Origin: Saccharina japonica
Lineage: Eukaryota; Sar; Phaeophyceae; Laminariales; Laminariaceae
Assembly (NCBI GenBank): GCA_008828725.1
Contig: MEHQ01001178.1
Coordinates: forward strand, 222,870-286,869
Length of the DNA stretch: 64,000 nucleotides
Reading direction: 5' to 3'
Part shown: positions 12,667 through 24,702 of the stretch, piece by piece
Numbering within the stretch: the first letter of the stretch is position 1
Layout: every line of letters begins with the position of its first letter
Program-made: the position numbers and the translations under genes
Notes under the pieces: generated by a model
The model's database searches: none
Told to the model about the DNA's origin: nothing
What the model saw: the letters and a program-made list of their open reading frames with translations, nothing else

Positions 12667-13117
12667 AACAGCCGATTTTCCTAATTGAGAATTGCCTTTC
12701 CGATGAGAATGAAAATCGATTTTAGTACTTGGTTATTGTTTACGAGTTGGATTTCGCTCGCGTTCAAAATTTGACCTAGAAAATATGTTCCTCGATGGTG
12801 GTAGGTATCGATCCACGAAACAAAAAATGAAATCAACCTTGACAGGCTCGAAAAATTAAGGATTTAAGGGAATTTGCATTTATTTATGAGCGAGGTACCT
12901 CGCCCATAAATCTAGATTTTCTGAGATCTTCGATATCTTGAGACTGCCGATGCCGATTTGGTTTATTTTTTGTCATCGACCGGGGTCACAACTGACCATA
13001 GTTTACAGTGAAAAACAATGACTGTGAGGAAAGTACCTATCTTACAATTCAAAAACCAATATTTTCGATTTTCATTCTCATCGGAAAGGCAATTCTCTAT
13101 TAGGAAAATCGGCTGTT
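12667..13117. mobile_element. Non-autonomous TIR element with 4-bp target duplication, copy 1
   Basis: The ends are about 53-bp inverted repeats beginning AACAGCCGATTTTCCTAATT and ending with its complement (AGGAAAATCGGCTGTT). CTAT flanks both sides as a 4-bp target duplication. The interior contains an imperfect palindrome around GAGCGAGGTACCTCGCCCAT and no open frame of note. A second copy in opposite orientation lies at 56945-57402. A 4-bp duplication with long TIRs would fit Sola-like transposons, but the superfamily cannot be settled without an autonomous relative. Confidence 0.88.
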
Positions 13118-14701
13118 CTATGAGGATTGTTCATCTATCTGGTACGTACATAGCAGTTCTACATTGTTTCCTCTGAAATCAGTTTTTGACTACTGCAGGT
13201 ATAGAGCTCCTCTACTATAATCAAGTGACCACTCTCATAATGAAAAACATGGTGCGTACACCTCTACCATAATAGCATGCGTCTACTGTGATATCATAGC
13301 TCCTTAGTAAGGGAGCACCGTCAGTCACAGCCAACCATAGTGTGACCTAAAAGTGTCACTGGGACCACTACTACTATCATCGCAACACGCGTACCGTGTC
13401 GTCTCTTCTTCGTTCCGGGGACCAGCACACACCAACGAAACTGAGAACTACACCCGAAACGATTTTACAGTAGAAGGCCCGCTCGCCCGCCCGCCTATCC
13501 CTACAGACCTGCTGCAGATAGATATAGATGCCGCTCGCTGTGTCTCACAGGGATACCCTTAGCACCAAGGCTGGAAGGAATTTTGTTACTATTCGCTGCG
13601 AAGCAGGCGTTTTTCTCGCCCACGACACACCGCGCGAAAACGTTATTAATTATTGTTGTTGCTGTCACTACCCGCTGGCGGCCCTCTGTCCTGTGGCGCT
13701 CCCCGCGTCGAAGCAAAGGCAAGGCGCCACATGAAAAGGAAAGGCTGCACTGAACGCGACGACAGTTAGTTGCAGCAGTATAATAAGTAGTAGTAGTACC
13801 AGATCAGCCCTCGTCACCTCATGCATTGCAACTCTGTACGAGAACTAATGCTGCTGCTGCTGCTGTGTATATACATACGTTCACGAGGAGCAATAACGGT
13901 GCCGATGCCGCCGCATCATTTTATTATCAATATTAAGTTGAGGCGCGCTGGGATGCGCACGCGCCACCCCGCGCACGGATGCAATCCCACGAAATACAAG
14001 AAGTTAACATAGTAGAGAGAAGAACAAAAAAAAAAGGTCGAGGCGCATGCATGCCTTCTTTCAGGCGCAAAAACAAAACACCAGAGGGTAGGAAAAAGAG
14101 CGCAAGATAGAAGTGTCTATACCTAAATGGTACTATAGTCTATGAAGTAATAACTGCTCACTGTCTACTGCAGTCGGCGTGTGTCCTGATGTCACAGCCG
14201 TGGCAACTCTCGGCTCGCTGCCGTCTTCTTAAATAGCCCTCGACACACACAGACACACGCCACACCGCCAAACCGTAAAAAAAGTAGTACCACCCCCATT
14301 TTTTTTGTATGCCAACCCATTAAAACCATTCTGCAGAGCAGACAACAGAGAGAAACATATAAATACAGTATAAAGAAGAAGAAGTCCGACCCCGCCCCCC
14401 CCGAAAAAGAAACAACAGCAATAATCCGATGAACGCCACACCACCTCAACGCTTTGAGTGTCACGCCACGCCGTCGTCTGCTCAATCGTAGTCCGCCGCG
14501 TCGACAAAAACAAAACCCGGGTAAAAACATTGAAAAAAAGTAAGTTTCGTCTATACAAGCCCTCCAGTGATTCCCCCCCCCCCCCCTCCCCCCTGGCTCC
14601 CTCCCTCTCCAGTCACCCACCGCCACCCTCGTCCCTCCCCCCCACCACCCATACCCACACGCCTAAATAGGTGGGTGATGGGTGCGCTGACGTTTCTTCT
14701 A

Positions 14702-14868
14702 CAGTAGTGGTGCCGGTTGTCGCTATACTGCCGGCATGCGCCAGTCAACAATACCGGCACAATAAAGCGGCAACCGGCACTAATTACTCCGCAGACTACC
14801 ACCCTGGTCAACCTCATCTGTGCCAAGCGGTTCCCCAAGCACTATAGCGAGCAACCGGCACTATAAGA
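14702..14868. mobile_element. Small MITE with GTGCCGGTTG inverted ends
   Basis: The left end TAGTGGTGCCGGTTGTCGC and the right end GCGAGCAACCGGCACTATA are imperfect inverted repeats of roughly 28 bp. Additional internal GCAACCGGCACTAAT sits near 14768. The same words occur at 3388-3560. Confidence 0.6.
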
Positions 14869-15127
14869 GGGACCACTACTTCGTACTGGAAGGGTTTCGG
14901 GCTGGCTATTCGAGCGCGGTCTATATAACGGAAACAGCCCAGTCAACCCTATCGGTCCGCCACTGCGGAGAGCATTGCGACTGACTACAGGCAACTTGAA
15001 TAATCCCACGAATCGAACGAATCGAGCTAAATAAATTATGAGGCCCCCGTCCGTGTCAAAAGCGAGGGGCGAGTCAGCCATCGCCCATTAGGGCCACTTG
15101 CCGCACTTGTGCCTGCCGCGTCGCTGC

Positions 15128-15241
15128 TTTCCAAGAAATCCAAGAATTCCAAGAATTCCAAGAACTCCAAGATTTCCAAGATTTCCAAGAATTCCAAGAA
15201 CTCCAAGATTTCCAAGATTTCCAAGAATTCCAAGAACTCCT
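15128..15241. repeat. 9-bp minisatellite (TCCAAGAAT)n
   Basis: About twelve units of TCCAAGAAT, TCCAAGAAC and TCCAAGATT are present. Because the unit is three codons, several frames stay open through it ((K-N-S)n on +, (E-F/I-L)n on -). I take these as repeat artefacts. Confidence 0.92.
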
Positions 15242-15361
15242 ATAAACCCTTTGGGAAAGGTCGCCACACACGTCGGTTGGCACAGGGGGGGGGGAATAAA
15301 CTACAGTTATTATGATACGAGTGAATGGAGGAAAACAGAAACCTCAGCCTCGGTGCCTTCA

Positions 15362-15425
15362 GGGGCGGGGGGGGGGGCGGGGGGTACTTGATTTCATGCA
15401 TGGCCTGTAGTCGGTATGACATAGA
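15362..15425 (+). repeat. Fragment of the G-run-associated dispersed repeat
   Basis: A G-rich run leads into GTACTTGATTTCATGCATGG and CCTGTAGTCGGTATGACAT, matching the 5' third of the family. The hairpin part is absent. Confidence 0.6.
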
Positions 15426-16263
15426 CCCGGCGGGGGGGGGTATGCCATCGCTGCCTTACCGGGCCAAATAAAGCAACAGTCTGCGGCTGGTGATACTACT
15501 GCTGTGAGCGAGACAGTAGCCCTTGGAGTACTACTGCTGTCGCCGCCCCCGCGCACGAAGGACGGCCCCCTCCTCCTGTTCGCCCCCGGCGCCGAGGCCA
15601 GTCCACACAACCGTGTGCAACAACCTCAAGCGAAGAAACAAAAAAAACGCAAGCGAACGAACGAAAACGAAAAATCGCCCAACAAGGCAAAAAAAAAAAA
15701 CACAAGACCTTTGTTCGAGAAATCGGCCAACAGAACGAGAACACGTACGCGACAAGGATAGACAAAAAAAAAAAAAAAAAAAACTCGCCCACATACATGA
15801 GCAGACGTCCACCCTACAACTTCTGCGCCAGTCCGCGAGCGCAAGCAAGGTACAGTACAATACAATACATCAACCATCTCTCTTTGCTCTTCGGTCACAG
15901 CATCGACGCAATCGGTGCTATCTATCGCATGTTCACCGACCAACGTACCCCACTTTCACAAAAAAAAACGAAGCACCAACATACATTTTGCGCTTAATGG
16001 CCTGGCCGTCTATATTAGCCCGCCTCGACACGCCCCGGTGGTAGGAAATGTTCTCCTCACCCCTGGTATTAAGAACCAGGAGTCCTGCCCGGGAATAACC
16101 GACTGGCTCCGCCCCCCGATGGCCTCCCTCTCCCCGAAGGTGCAACGTTCTTCATGGCCTCCCGACTGTGCTATTCGTCGCTCCCACGATGTGTTGCCCT
16201 CCATTCTCCCCTCCCGCCCCCTGAAAGCGACCTCTATAATATGTTATGCCCCGGGTCACAGTA

Positions 16264-16264
16264 T

Positions 16265-16329
<65 letters not shown>

Positions 16330-16376
16330 CCCCCCCCCCCCCCCCCCTTTTCCCCCCCCCCCCCCCCCCCCCCCCG
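16264..16376. repeat. Interrupted poly(C) tract, about 110 bp
   Basis: About 63 consecutive C bases are followed by G, more C, TTTT and more C. It lies less than 100 bp beyond the 3' end of the minus-strand gene ending at 16452, so on that gene's sense strand it is a long poly(G) directly downstream of the stop. Exact lengths of such runs are unreliable in most sequencing data. Confidence 0.9.
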
Positions 16377-16451
16377 CTCCCGAGTCGCCGATCGATGCCC
16401 CGGGCTTCTTTCATCACCACCATGAGCTAACGGTAGCGCACCCATGTCCCC

Positions 16452-19400
16452 TCACAACTCTGGAGCATCACACGTATCGCCTGCGTCTCCTGCGTCTTCT
16501 GCCTTCCCTCCTTTCTCCACCTCCTCGAGGGCTCGTTTCACCCCCCCGCAGTCCAGCCCGCCTCCGCCGCTGCCGCTGCCGCCGCCGCTTGCCCCGTGTG
16601 CCCCTGCCCTCTCGCCCACCCCTGCCGCCGTGATTTCTTTGCCCAGTTGGCCCTTCGATACCTGCTGTCCTTCCTCCTTCTCCTCCTCCACTCCCTTGTC
16701 GCCCCCCCCCTCTTCTACCCCTTCCTCCTCCTCTACCTCCTCCTCACTATCTTCGTCTGTATCTTCTTGATCTTCCTCTTCCTCATCCTCTTCGTCATCC
16801 TCTTCCTCATCCTCTTCGTCATCCTCTTCCTCTTCCTCGTCGTCGTCCTCTTCATCGCCTCCCCCCCCTCCCGAGCGCCGCGGAGGGGTGGCCAACGCCA
16901 TCAGCACCGCGTACAACTCCTTCGAACTCCCGGTCTCGAGGTATCGCGCGTGCCTCTCGCGAACTTGCTTTGTCGTGCGTCGCCCCACCTTGTCGTTGGT
17001 GCCGATGAAAAAAGTTAGAGGGTGGCGTACGAGCGTGGGGGGGGGGCGGGGGGGGGGGGACGTCTCTCCCTCCCCCCCCGCCCCCGCCGTTTTATTTTCC
17101 CAAGACCACCCAAAAATCAATTCGCGAATCGTGCGCCTTGATAACACCCTTCAACCCCTACAAAGTCACAGTAGCATTACAAGAGGAGAAGGGGGCGGGG
17201 TGGGGGGGCTGTCGCAAACGAAAAAAGCCCCCCGCACAACCTCGGCGCTTCTTTGAACCTACTAAAGGAGGGAGGGAGGGTGCAAGCAAGAACGAAACCG
17301 CACGTCCCACACAATTTCGGCCCAAATCAACACGACAAACGTAAAATAAAGAAACCAACATTCAGACTGTCGCCTCTCTCGCCCTCAGTGGGACCTCGCG
17401 AACCCTCTCTCCCCCCCCCCCCCCCCCCCCCCCCAATCCAGGGGAGGGGGGGGATGTGAGGGGAGGGTTGAAGGTAGATAAAATCATGCCTTGCGCGTTA
17501 TCAAATACGTGCCAGGTGTAGTATACCCTGGTATATACGTGATGGCCTCCACCTGATGTGTGGCTACCCTGTTGCCTTCCAAAAGGCAAAAACAAAAACG
17601 GCGTCGAGGCTCAAGTTTACCCCCCGCTTAATGACCATCGGTCGAGCGACAGCTCTAGACGGCTGTTTCACACGCAGCCGCCGGCCATGCGTGTGGCGTG
17701 GTGCGGTCGGAGGAGCGCGAGTATTCACCTGCGCGAGGAGGAAGAGCCTCTGCCTGTCCGTAACCATTCCTTGCTTAGCCATCACGCCAATCAGCTGGGA
17801 GACGTCGCGCCTCAGCCGCTTGTCGCCGCTCAGGGCTTCGTCCTTGGCGCCTGCGCGGTGCAAACCCGAGAGCGTCAGCATTGGCGGTTTCGGCGGCGGC
17901 GAAATACAGAGTGGAACGGCGGGAGCATTCAGAGGGCAAACACCGGGCAATACAGAGTGAAACGGCGGCGCAATCAAGAGTGAAAAGGCGGCGGCACAAC
18001 TAAGAGAGAAAAAGCGGCGCAATTGAGAGTGAAACGGCAAGCGCAATCTAGAGTGCGAAACGGAACCGCAATCCACAGTAAAACAGCGGAGAAATCTGAA
18101 GTGAAGCGGCTGTGACAAGCGCGCAGTTTTTTTTTGTTTTTAAATTTTCGCGTCTAGAGTGAACATGACGTCGTCAAGGCAATCATGGCCGAAACTCAAT
18201 AGGCATCAAACTGCCAAGGGGCATTTCTGTAGCGTAGACATTCACCGAGTCGTTGAGAAGCACAGAGCAGTTCAATCTGCTGCTGTGCAGCGTGCTGTAT
18301 GTATGTATGTAGTAGCACGTCATGTACACGGTGATAACAAACAAGCGCAGCAGAACCAGACCAAGTGTCAGTGTGGAGGAGGTAAGCCGGGGGGAGCGGG
18401 GGTGTCTTCGAACAAAACCAACCCCCGATGTCTTGCGGATGATCCATGCGGCCAAGCGCCCCCTCCAAAACAAAACAAAAATAACAACAGGACCGGGGAA
18501 AGTCACCACACCCCACCGCACCGCACAAAGGAGCGGGAGCAGGTCGATTGCGCCAGAGTAAGGCTATTTCGTCCGATGCCCTTGCGCCCCTAAACACGCG
18601 ACCAAGGCAAGACCCCGAGGTGGTTAAAGTAAAGCACACCATGCTCTTGCCGCTCGCCTCCTCCATCTCCTTTTCCGACTAACCTTGGCCGAAAGATGGT
18701 GCGCTCGGTCCCGCTCCTGCCCCCCCCGCTGCCGCGTCGACCTCGTCCTTGGCCTTGGCAGCGCTTCTCATACCGGCAAACTTTGCCGCCGCAAGCTCCT
18801 CCGCTCGTGCTCTTGCGGCCGCCACCCTAGCTGTGGGCATCGGCACCGACGCCGTCACTGGCCCCCCGACGGCGGCGGGTCGCACTACGCCCCGTGCACC
18901 ACCGTCTGGAACGGTGGCAGTAGTGTTGTTCTCGGTGCGATCGGGCGGGCCCTTGCCCGGGTGATGACGGCGTCTCGTGAGGGCGTTACTCGGTTCCCCG
19001 CTGATCGACGAAGCGTTGATGCTACCGCCGCCGCCGCGGCCGTCGCTTCCGCTTCCGCTTCGGCTCGAGCCGGCTGCTTTTCCTCCACTTCTTCCTGGGC
19101 TCCCACCGCTACCCTGTCGCGTTTTCCCTGCACCAGCCGTCGTCGTCGCCACAGCCGCCAATGCCGACGTCAACACCGCCACCTCGCTCCGATTCCCAGC
19201 CAGCGGTGGCGGCGGCGGCAGCGGCAGCGGCAGCGGCGCTCCTTCATTCCTCTCCGCCTCTCTCCTTGCCGCCGCCCGCACGGCCGACGCCGCCGCCGCC
19301 TCCGGCGTCAATACAGTGGAGGCGACATTCTTCCGGCTGCCGGTGGCGGTTCGACCACTGAACTTGGCGCCCACACCACCGCCGCCGCTGCCGCCGCTGC

Positions 19401-22400
19401 CGCCACTACCACCACCGCCGCTGGCCCCAGCGCTCAATGCCTCACGCGCGAGGGGCGACTGCTGGGATCGTTGGTGAGGAAGTTTTCGAAGCGGTGGCGA
19501 GGCGTTTTCATGGCCGGGGGTGGAGACAGCGTTGGCGGTGAGAGACAGCTCTACATCGACCGCCGTCTGGAGCGTCTCGAGCAGATCCTGGGAAGAGTGC
19601 ACAACAACGTTAAAAAATAAATAGAAAAGAGCCGGCCGAGGGGTCGGGGTCGGGGATGGGGATGGGGGCGGGGGGCAAAGCGCGAGAACGTTGCGGTGAG
19701 ACAACAACACACAATACACAAATCATGTTGTGTTTTTGAAGGAGACAAAAAAAGTTCGAACCTGAGACAATGCTCAATGTTGATGCACGGCGTGCGTAAT
19801 CCGTCCAATTAATGCCACCCCTGCGCTACCACCCGGCCTAATCTCCAACAAGCACGAGACGCGACATGCACGCAAGAGCCACTCACCCACCCGTACAGGT
19901 TCGCAAGGCGCCGGCAAAACACCCACTAGTACTCTAGCATCAAACACCGAAATCGGACGATCGGGATCCTCTCATGGTACTCTGAGTGCGTATAGCCCAG
20001 CGTTTTGCCTCCACTTGGCCTTCATTCGGACGGAGGCGCCTTACAAAAGATCAAAATCACGACACCACTCCACAAAAAAAAATACCTCCAGATCCTGGTT
20101 AACTCCGTACGCTTCCACCGCCGCGAGCAGCACGGGGCTCCCCCGGCCAGACATGGCGGACAGCGCCCGCTCCTCCCGCTCCCCGATGGAGCCCCGCAGC
20201 CGCAGCAGCTGGGAGCAACCCGCGACCACCCGGCAGAGCTGCGCGATCACGATATTGAACGCCGCCGTCTCCGCTCTGCCGTCGCCCTCGTTGTCGCCAC
20301 CGCCGCCGCCGCCGCCGCCGCCAGCGCGAACGGTGCTACCACCACCGCCGCTGGCCCCAGCGCTCAATACCTCACGCGCGAGGGGCGACTGCTGGGATCG
20401 TTGGTGAGGAAGTTTTCGAAGCGGTGGCGAGGCGTTTTCATGGCCGGGGGTGGAGACAGCATTGGCGATGAGAGACAGCTCTACATCGACCGCCGTCTGG
20501 AGCGTCTCGAGCAGATCCTGGGAAGAGTGCACAACAACGTTAAAAAATAAATAGAAAAGAGCCGGCCGAGGGGTCGGGGTCGGGGAGGGATGGGGGCGGG
20601 GGGCAAAGCGCGAGAACGTTGCGGTGAGACAACAACACACAATACACAAATCATGTTGTGTTTTTGAAGGAGACAAAAAAAGTTCGAACCTGAGACAATG
20701 CTCAATGTTGATGCACGGCGTGCGTAATCCGTCCAATTAATGCCACCCCTGCGCTACCACCCGGCCTAATCTCCAACAAGCACGAGACGCGACATGCACG
20801 CAAGAGCCACTCACCCACCCGTACAGGTTCGCAAGGCGCCGGCAAAACACCCACTAGTACTCTAGCATCAAACACCGAAATCGGACGATCGGGATCCTCT
20901 CATGGTACTCTGAGTGCGTATAGCCCAGCGTTTTGCCTCCACTTGGCCTTCATTCGGACGGAGGCGCCTTACAAAAGATCAAAATCACGACACCACTCCA
21001 CAAAAAAAAATACCTCCAGATCCTGGTTAACTCCGTACGCTTCCACCGCCGCGAGCAGCACGGGGCTCCCCCGGCCAGACATGGCGGACAGCGCCCGCTC
21101 CTCCCGCTCCCCGATGGAGCCCCGCAGCCGCAGCAGCTGGGAGCAACCCGCGACCACCCGGCAGAGCTGCGCGATCACGATATTGAACGCCGCCGTCTCC
21201 GCTCTGCCGTCGCCCTCGTTGTCGCCACCGCCGCCGCCGCCGCCGCCGCCAGCGCGAACGGTGGAGGTGCCGCCTTTCCCGGCGTTGTTGTCGCCGCTGA
21301 GGTGGTACGCTTGGTTTTCGCGAGCGGAGCGTGCCGATGTTGCTCGCGCCGCCCCCGACGCGGGGGTGAATCTATCCGGTCGGTTGTTCGCTGCCACTTG
21401 CTGCTGCTGCTGCTGCTGTTCTTGTTGTTGCTGTTGCTGTTGCTGTTGTTGCTGATGATGCTGCTGGAGTTGTTGGTGCTGGTGAACTTGGTGCTGGTGC
21501 TGGTGGTGTTGTTGGTGCTGTTGCTGGCGTTGGTGCTGCTGTTGTTGGTGTTGTTGGTGGCTTTGTTGGTGAGAGTGGCGTTGTTGCCGTTGCTGCTGCT
21601 GCTGCTGCTGCTGCCGCGGCCAGGACGGAGAGTCCGCTTCACCGGGAGGGGGCGGTTCAGACATGTTGGCCGCAAGGGCGGCCGCCTGATCCCGCTCTAG
21701 GAGAGCCGGAAGGCATTGCAAGTTTTGCTGAGAACGGTCGGGGGGAGTGAGAGAGTCGGAGAGGAAGGTGCAAAACGACGTCGGTAACAGATAGAGGGAA
21801 ATATGTCAGATAATACACTACTACAGAATATCTACATGTGTTGAAGCGGTCCACATTTCACCGACAAAGGAAGGTTCTGGAAAAAAAAAAAAACTGGACA
21901 GTTTAATCAGAAGACCAAGCCGGTCGTCGCACCCGCTGGGCCATGAACCAACCATCCCGCAGACAACGCTCACTCCAGGCTTGACACCGCGACAACTACA
22001 ACCCGCGAACCCGTCGCTTTCTCTCCGCTCGACCTCTACCCACCATAAGCCCTCGCACGTCGCCGGTCTCTTTGCACTCGTCGTAGATAGCAGCCACCCA
22101 TGGGTGGTCGGCGGCAATTGCACGCTTCACGACAGCTCTGTGGCGCGCGCTAAGCCCGTCGCCTCCATCTTCTATCAGCGACAGGGCCTGCATGGCAAAG
22201 CGGGCGTGGGGCAGCGTGCGATTGTGCGCCTTCGTCAGGAGGAAGGTCGACGGGCTGTGCGTAGAATCTGGTGTGTCCTCGATGGGACGCAACGGGGGGG
22301 GGGGTGGACTCATGTCGTGCATGGCCGTAGTCGTATGACCATAAACCCTCGCATCCCTACAATACCGGGATGGACCACGCTGGGTTTTCACTAACCAGGC

Positions 22401-24702
22401 AGACATTGAGGGGGGGCGGGGTTGTTCAACAACGCGTCCTTTGTGGCGGTACCGGAAAATAAAAAAATAAGACCGATGAAAGCAGTGCCTCCGTGCAACC
22501 CACTGCGGGGACAGAAGCTGTTCGCAAGCGCAACTGCTTTTACGCCAAAATAGCACGTTTGTTCACGGGCGGTGTCGAAAATTCGCAGTGATCTGAGTCG
22601 ACGTAAAATCAACCCAGTAGGCAGGCAACGCTGAGTCAGCCCCACCGCCCGACCAACCAAACCGAACCAAACCAAACCAAAAACCAAACTAGACCGAGCC
22701 AAGCCAAACGTTCCGCCGTTCCCCCTCCCTAATACTCGTCGCATTACCTGGAGCAGGAATTCAACTCGCAGCGCCGCCTCGCGCGCCCAGAGATCGTCGC
22801 CAAGGTCACTCCCGCTCGCGGCCTCGCCTTGCCCACCGCCACCGCCACCACCACCGCCGCCGCCGCCGCCACCATCACGACCATTCGCCGCTGCCCCGAC
22901 CCCCCCAAAGGCCGAGGGCTGGGAGTATGGCTGTGACGCGGAGGCCGTCGACGAGTGACGCTTCTCCACACCCGACGTGGTACTAGTTGCGGCACCAGCG
23001 GCAGATGGGTCACGGCTTTCGCTGCCGAAGGCTCTCAGCGTGGCGCGCGGGAAGGCTGTACCTTGTCGGAGTTGGTGGTGGTGATGGTCGGGGTGATCGT
23101 CGTCGGTATCGTTGCGGTACGCCCATACCAGACCGGTTTCCAAGGTGACGGCTTTGTACAGCGCCCGGATGTAGGCCTCCTCGTTGATCTGCAACGCCGG
23201 GGTTCGTGATAAGAAGACAAGGGATAACAATGGTGTGTAACGAAGGCGATAGTGGAAGTGGTGGTGGTGGTGGTGGTGGTGGTGGTGGCGGTGATGGTTA
23301 TTGCGGTGGTCGAGCTTTTGTGGTGGGTTTATGGTTTCAGTAGTGTGATGGGGGGCGACATAACGCGGCTAGAATGCCCGGTGACTCGACGGGGGTGAGG
23401 CTACCAATGCGTTTTTGGTTGAGACGCGCAAATCGAAGCGGCCATATATTGCCTAAGAGCACACAACCACGCGTGTCGATACTGCTGTACACAATCAGGC
23501 AGGATTTGCACCAACAACAAATAAAGGCACGAGGCAAGCCGTCCTCAACGTAAATCACCTTCCGCTACACAATAAACCATAAGAAGCACTCTCGGGGCAT
23601 GGTCACACCAAAGACGCACGACCGTCCCTAAGACAGAAAACACAAACTCTCAGTCAGCCGACACACTCCAAACTCAATTTCTGGCAAAAACGGTGTCCCG
23701 GGCGCTCACCTTCCCCGTCACCAGAGCGATGTCGGCAAGAGCGATAACATCCGTCTGAAACGACGGCGGCACCTCCCCCAAGTCACTCGGTCGACCCCCC
23801 CCCGCTCCCCGCCCGTCAGCCCCGAACCCCCCGTCGCCATCGCCGGCCTCGCCACGGAAACCTCCACTCCGTACCTCGCGGGGCCTTCTCCCCCGTGCCG
23901 GTTCTTTCCCACCCCCGACCCTGCCTCCGCCACCACCTGGTATGCATCCACCCACCATCCCCACCGCCGCCGCCGCCGCTGTCGCCCGTTGCTCTCCGTC
24001 CCACACACCCATCATTGCTGAATCGCCCATGCCAGCATTCGAGTAGCCGCTTCCCCCGCCGACCAGCCGCCCCTCCTCCTCCTCCTCCTCCTCCTCCTCT
24101 CGATCGGCCAACATGATCTTGACCATCGAGGCAAAGCGAATCTGCACGCCGTGGTCCCACTCGCAGCCGCCGTTCCCGCCGCCGCCACCACCACCACCAC
24201 CCCGCCCTTTCTTTCTACCGCTCATGCCCCGGCTACCGTCTCCTCCTGCTGCTGCTACTGCTGCTGCTGCTGCTGCTGCTGCCGTCGAAGAAAGGACGCC
24301 ATCCGACACCGCAGCGCCGGCAACGCGACAAGCTGCGAACATCACGGGGTCCTCTGCCCGGATCATCTCGGCGACAGCCGCGCCCTGTCGGGGCGTCAGC
24401 GCGCCGGTGGACACAAGCTCGGGAACAGCCGCCACGGCGGCCGCGGCTACCCCCAGCACGGGGAACGCCAGAGCCCAGGCGGCCGAGAGGTGGCTGCAGC
24501 CAGGCGGCGGGGGCGGGGTCAGCGCCGAGATGGGGAAGAGGATTTCGTCCTCGTGGTCGGCGTCTTTGGTGACGATTCGGAAAACGCGGGGTAATGTCTC
24601 TTCTTCCGGGAAAAGGAGGCCGGGGTATCTGGAGGCGAGGGCCGACGGAGCGTGATGCGGAGCAGCGCGTCGAGGTCGTGGTATATTTAAATTCGACAAC
24701 AT
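16452..24702 (-). CDS. Unrecognised large multi-exon protein (about 1,442 aa)
   Basis: I assemble eight exons, in gene order 24702-23710, 23188-22748, 22229-22044, 21727-21014, 20517-20086, 19587-18684, 17850-17729 and 16988-16452. Donors and acceptors are GT/AG. Six of the seven introns are phase 0 and one is phase 1, and all junction phases agree over 4,329 nt. Recognisable unique blocks are VFRIVTKDADHEDEILFPIS, EWDHGVQIRFASMVKIMLAD, NEEAYIRALYKAVTLETGLV, AFNIVIAQLCRVVAGCSQLL, DLLETLQTAVDVELSL, RRDVSQLIGVMAKQGMVTDR and TTKQVRERHARYLETGSSKE. They are linked by Gly/Ala runs, a Gln/His-rich stretch (exon 4) and a long Glu/Asp stretch (exon 8). I do not recognise a family, and no signal peptide or membrane segment stands out. 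Exon 5 exists only because of a 0.93-kb tandem duplication. The first exon's start is uncertain: an acceptor CCTCCAG near 24650 would imply earlier exons. Confidence 0.7.
19407..21264. repeat. Tandem duplication, two ~0.93-kb units
   Basis: Units 19407-20336 and 20337-21264 are nearly identical, with a 2-bp indel near 19645/20575 and a few substitutions. Each unit holds one intron's worth of the minus-strand gene, flanked by half exons. The breakpoint lies in a Gly-coding GCC/ACC-rich repeat on both sides. The duplication fuses the 3' exon part with the 5' exon part in frame. Confidence 0.92.
21398..21615 (-). repeat. CAN-rich coding microsatellite (Gln/His stretch)
   Basis: Within exon 4 of the large gene, CAG/CAA/CAC-type codons on the minus strand encode a ~70-residue Gln/His-rich region. 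It is imperfect, so it is probably translated rather than recently expanded. Confidence 0.8.
22290..22412 (+). repeat. G-run-associated dispersed repeat in an intron of the large gene
   Basis: A run of ten G leads to TGGACTCATGTCGTGCATGG, ACCCTCGCATCCCTACAATA, GGGTTTTCACTAACCAGG and CAGACATTGAGG. It lies between exons 2 and 3 of the large minus-strand gene. Confidence 0.8.

Noticed and set aside
15036-15391. (K-N-S)n and (E-F/I-L)n frames on both strands
   Set aside because: The 9-bp minisatellite is a multiple of three and keeps every frame open. There is no flanking coding signal.
18685-19620. Long + strand frame opposite the large minus-strand gene
   Set aside because: It mirrors GC-rich codons of exon 6 on the other strand. 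The minus frame has splice signals and phase agreement, and the plus frame has none.
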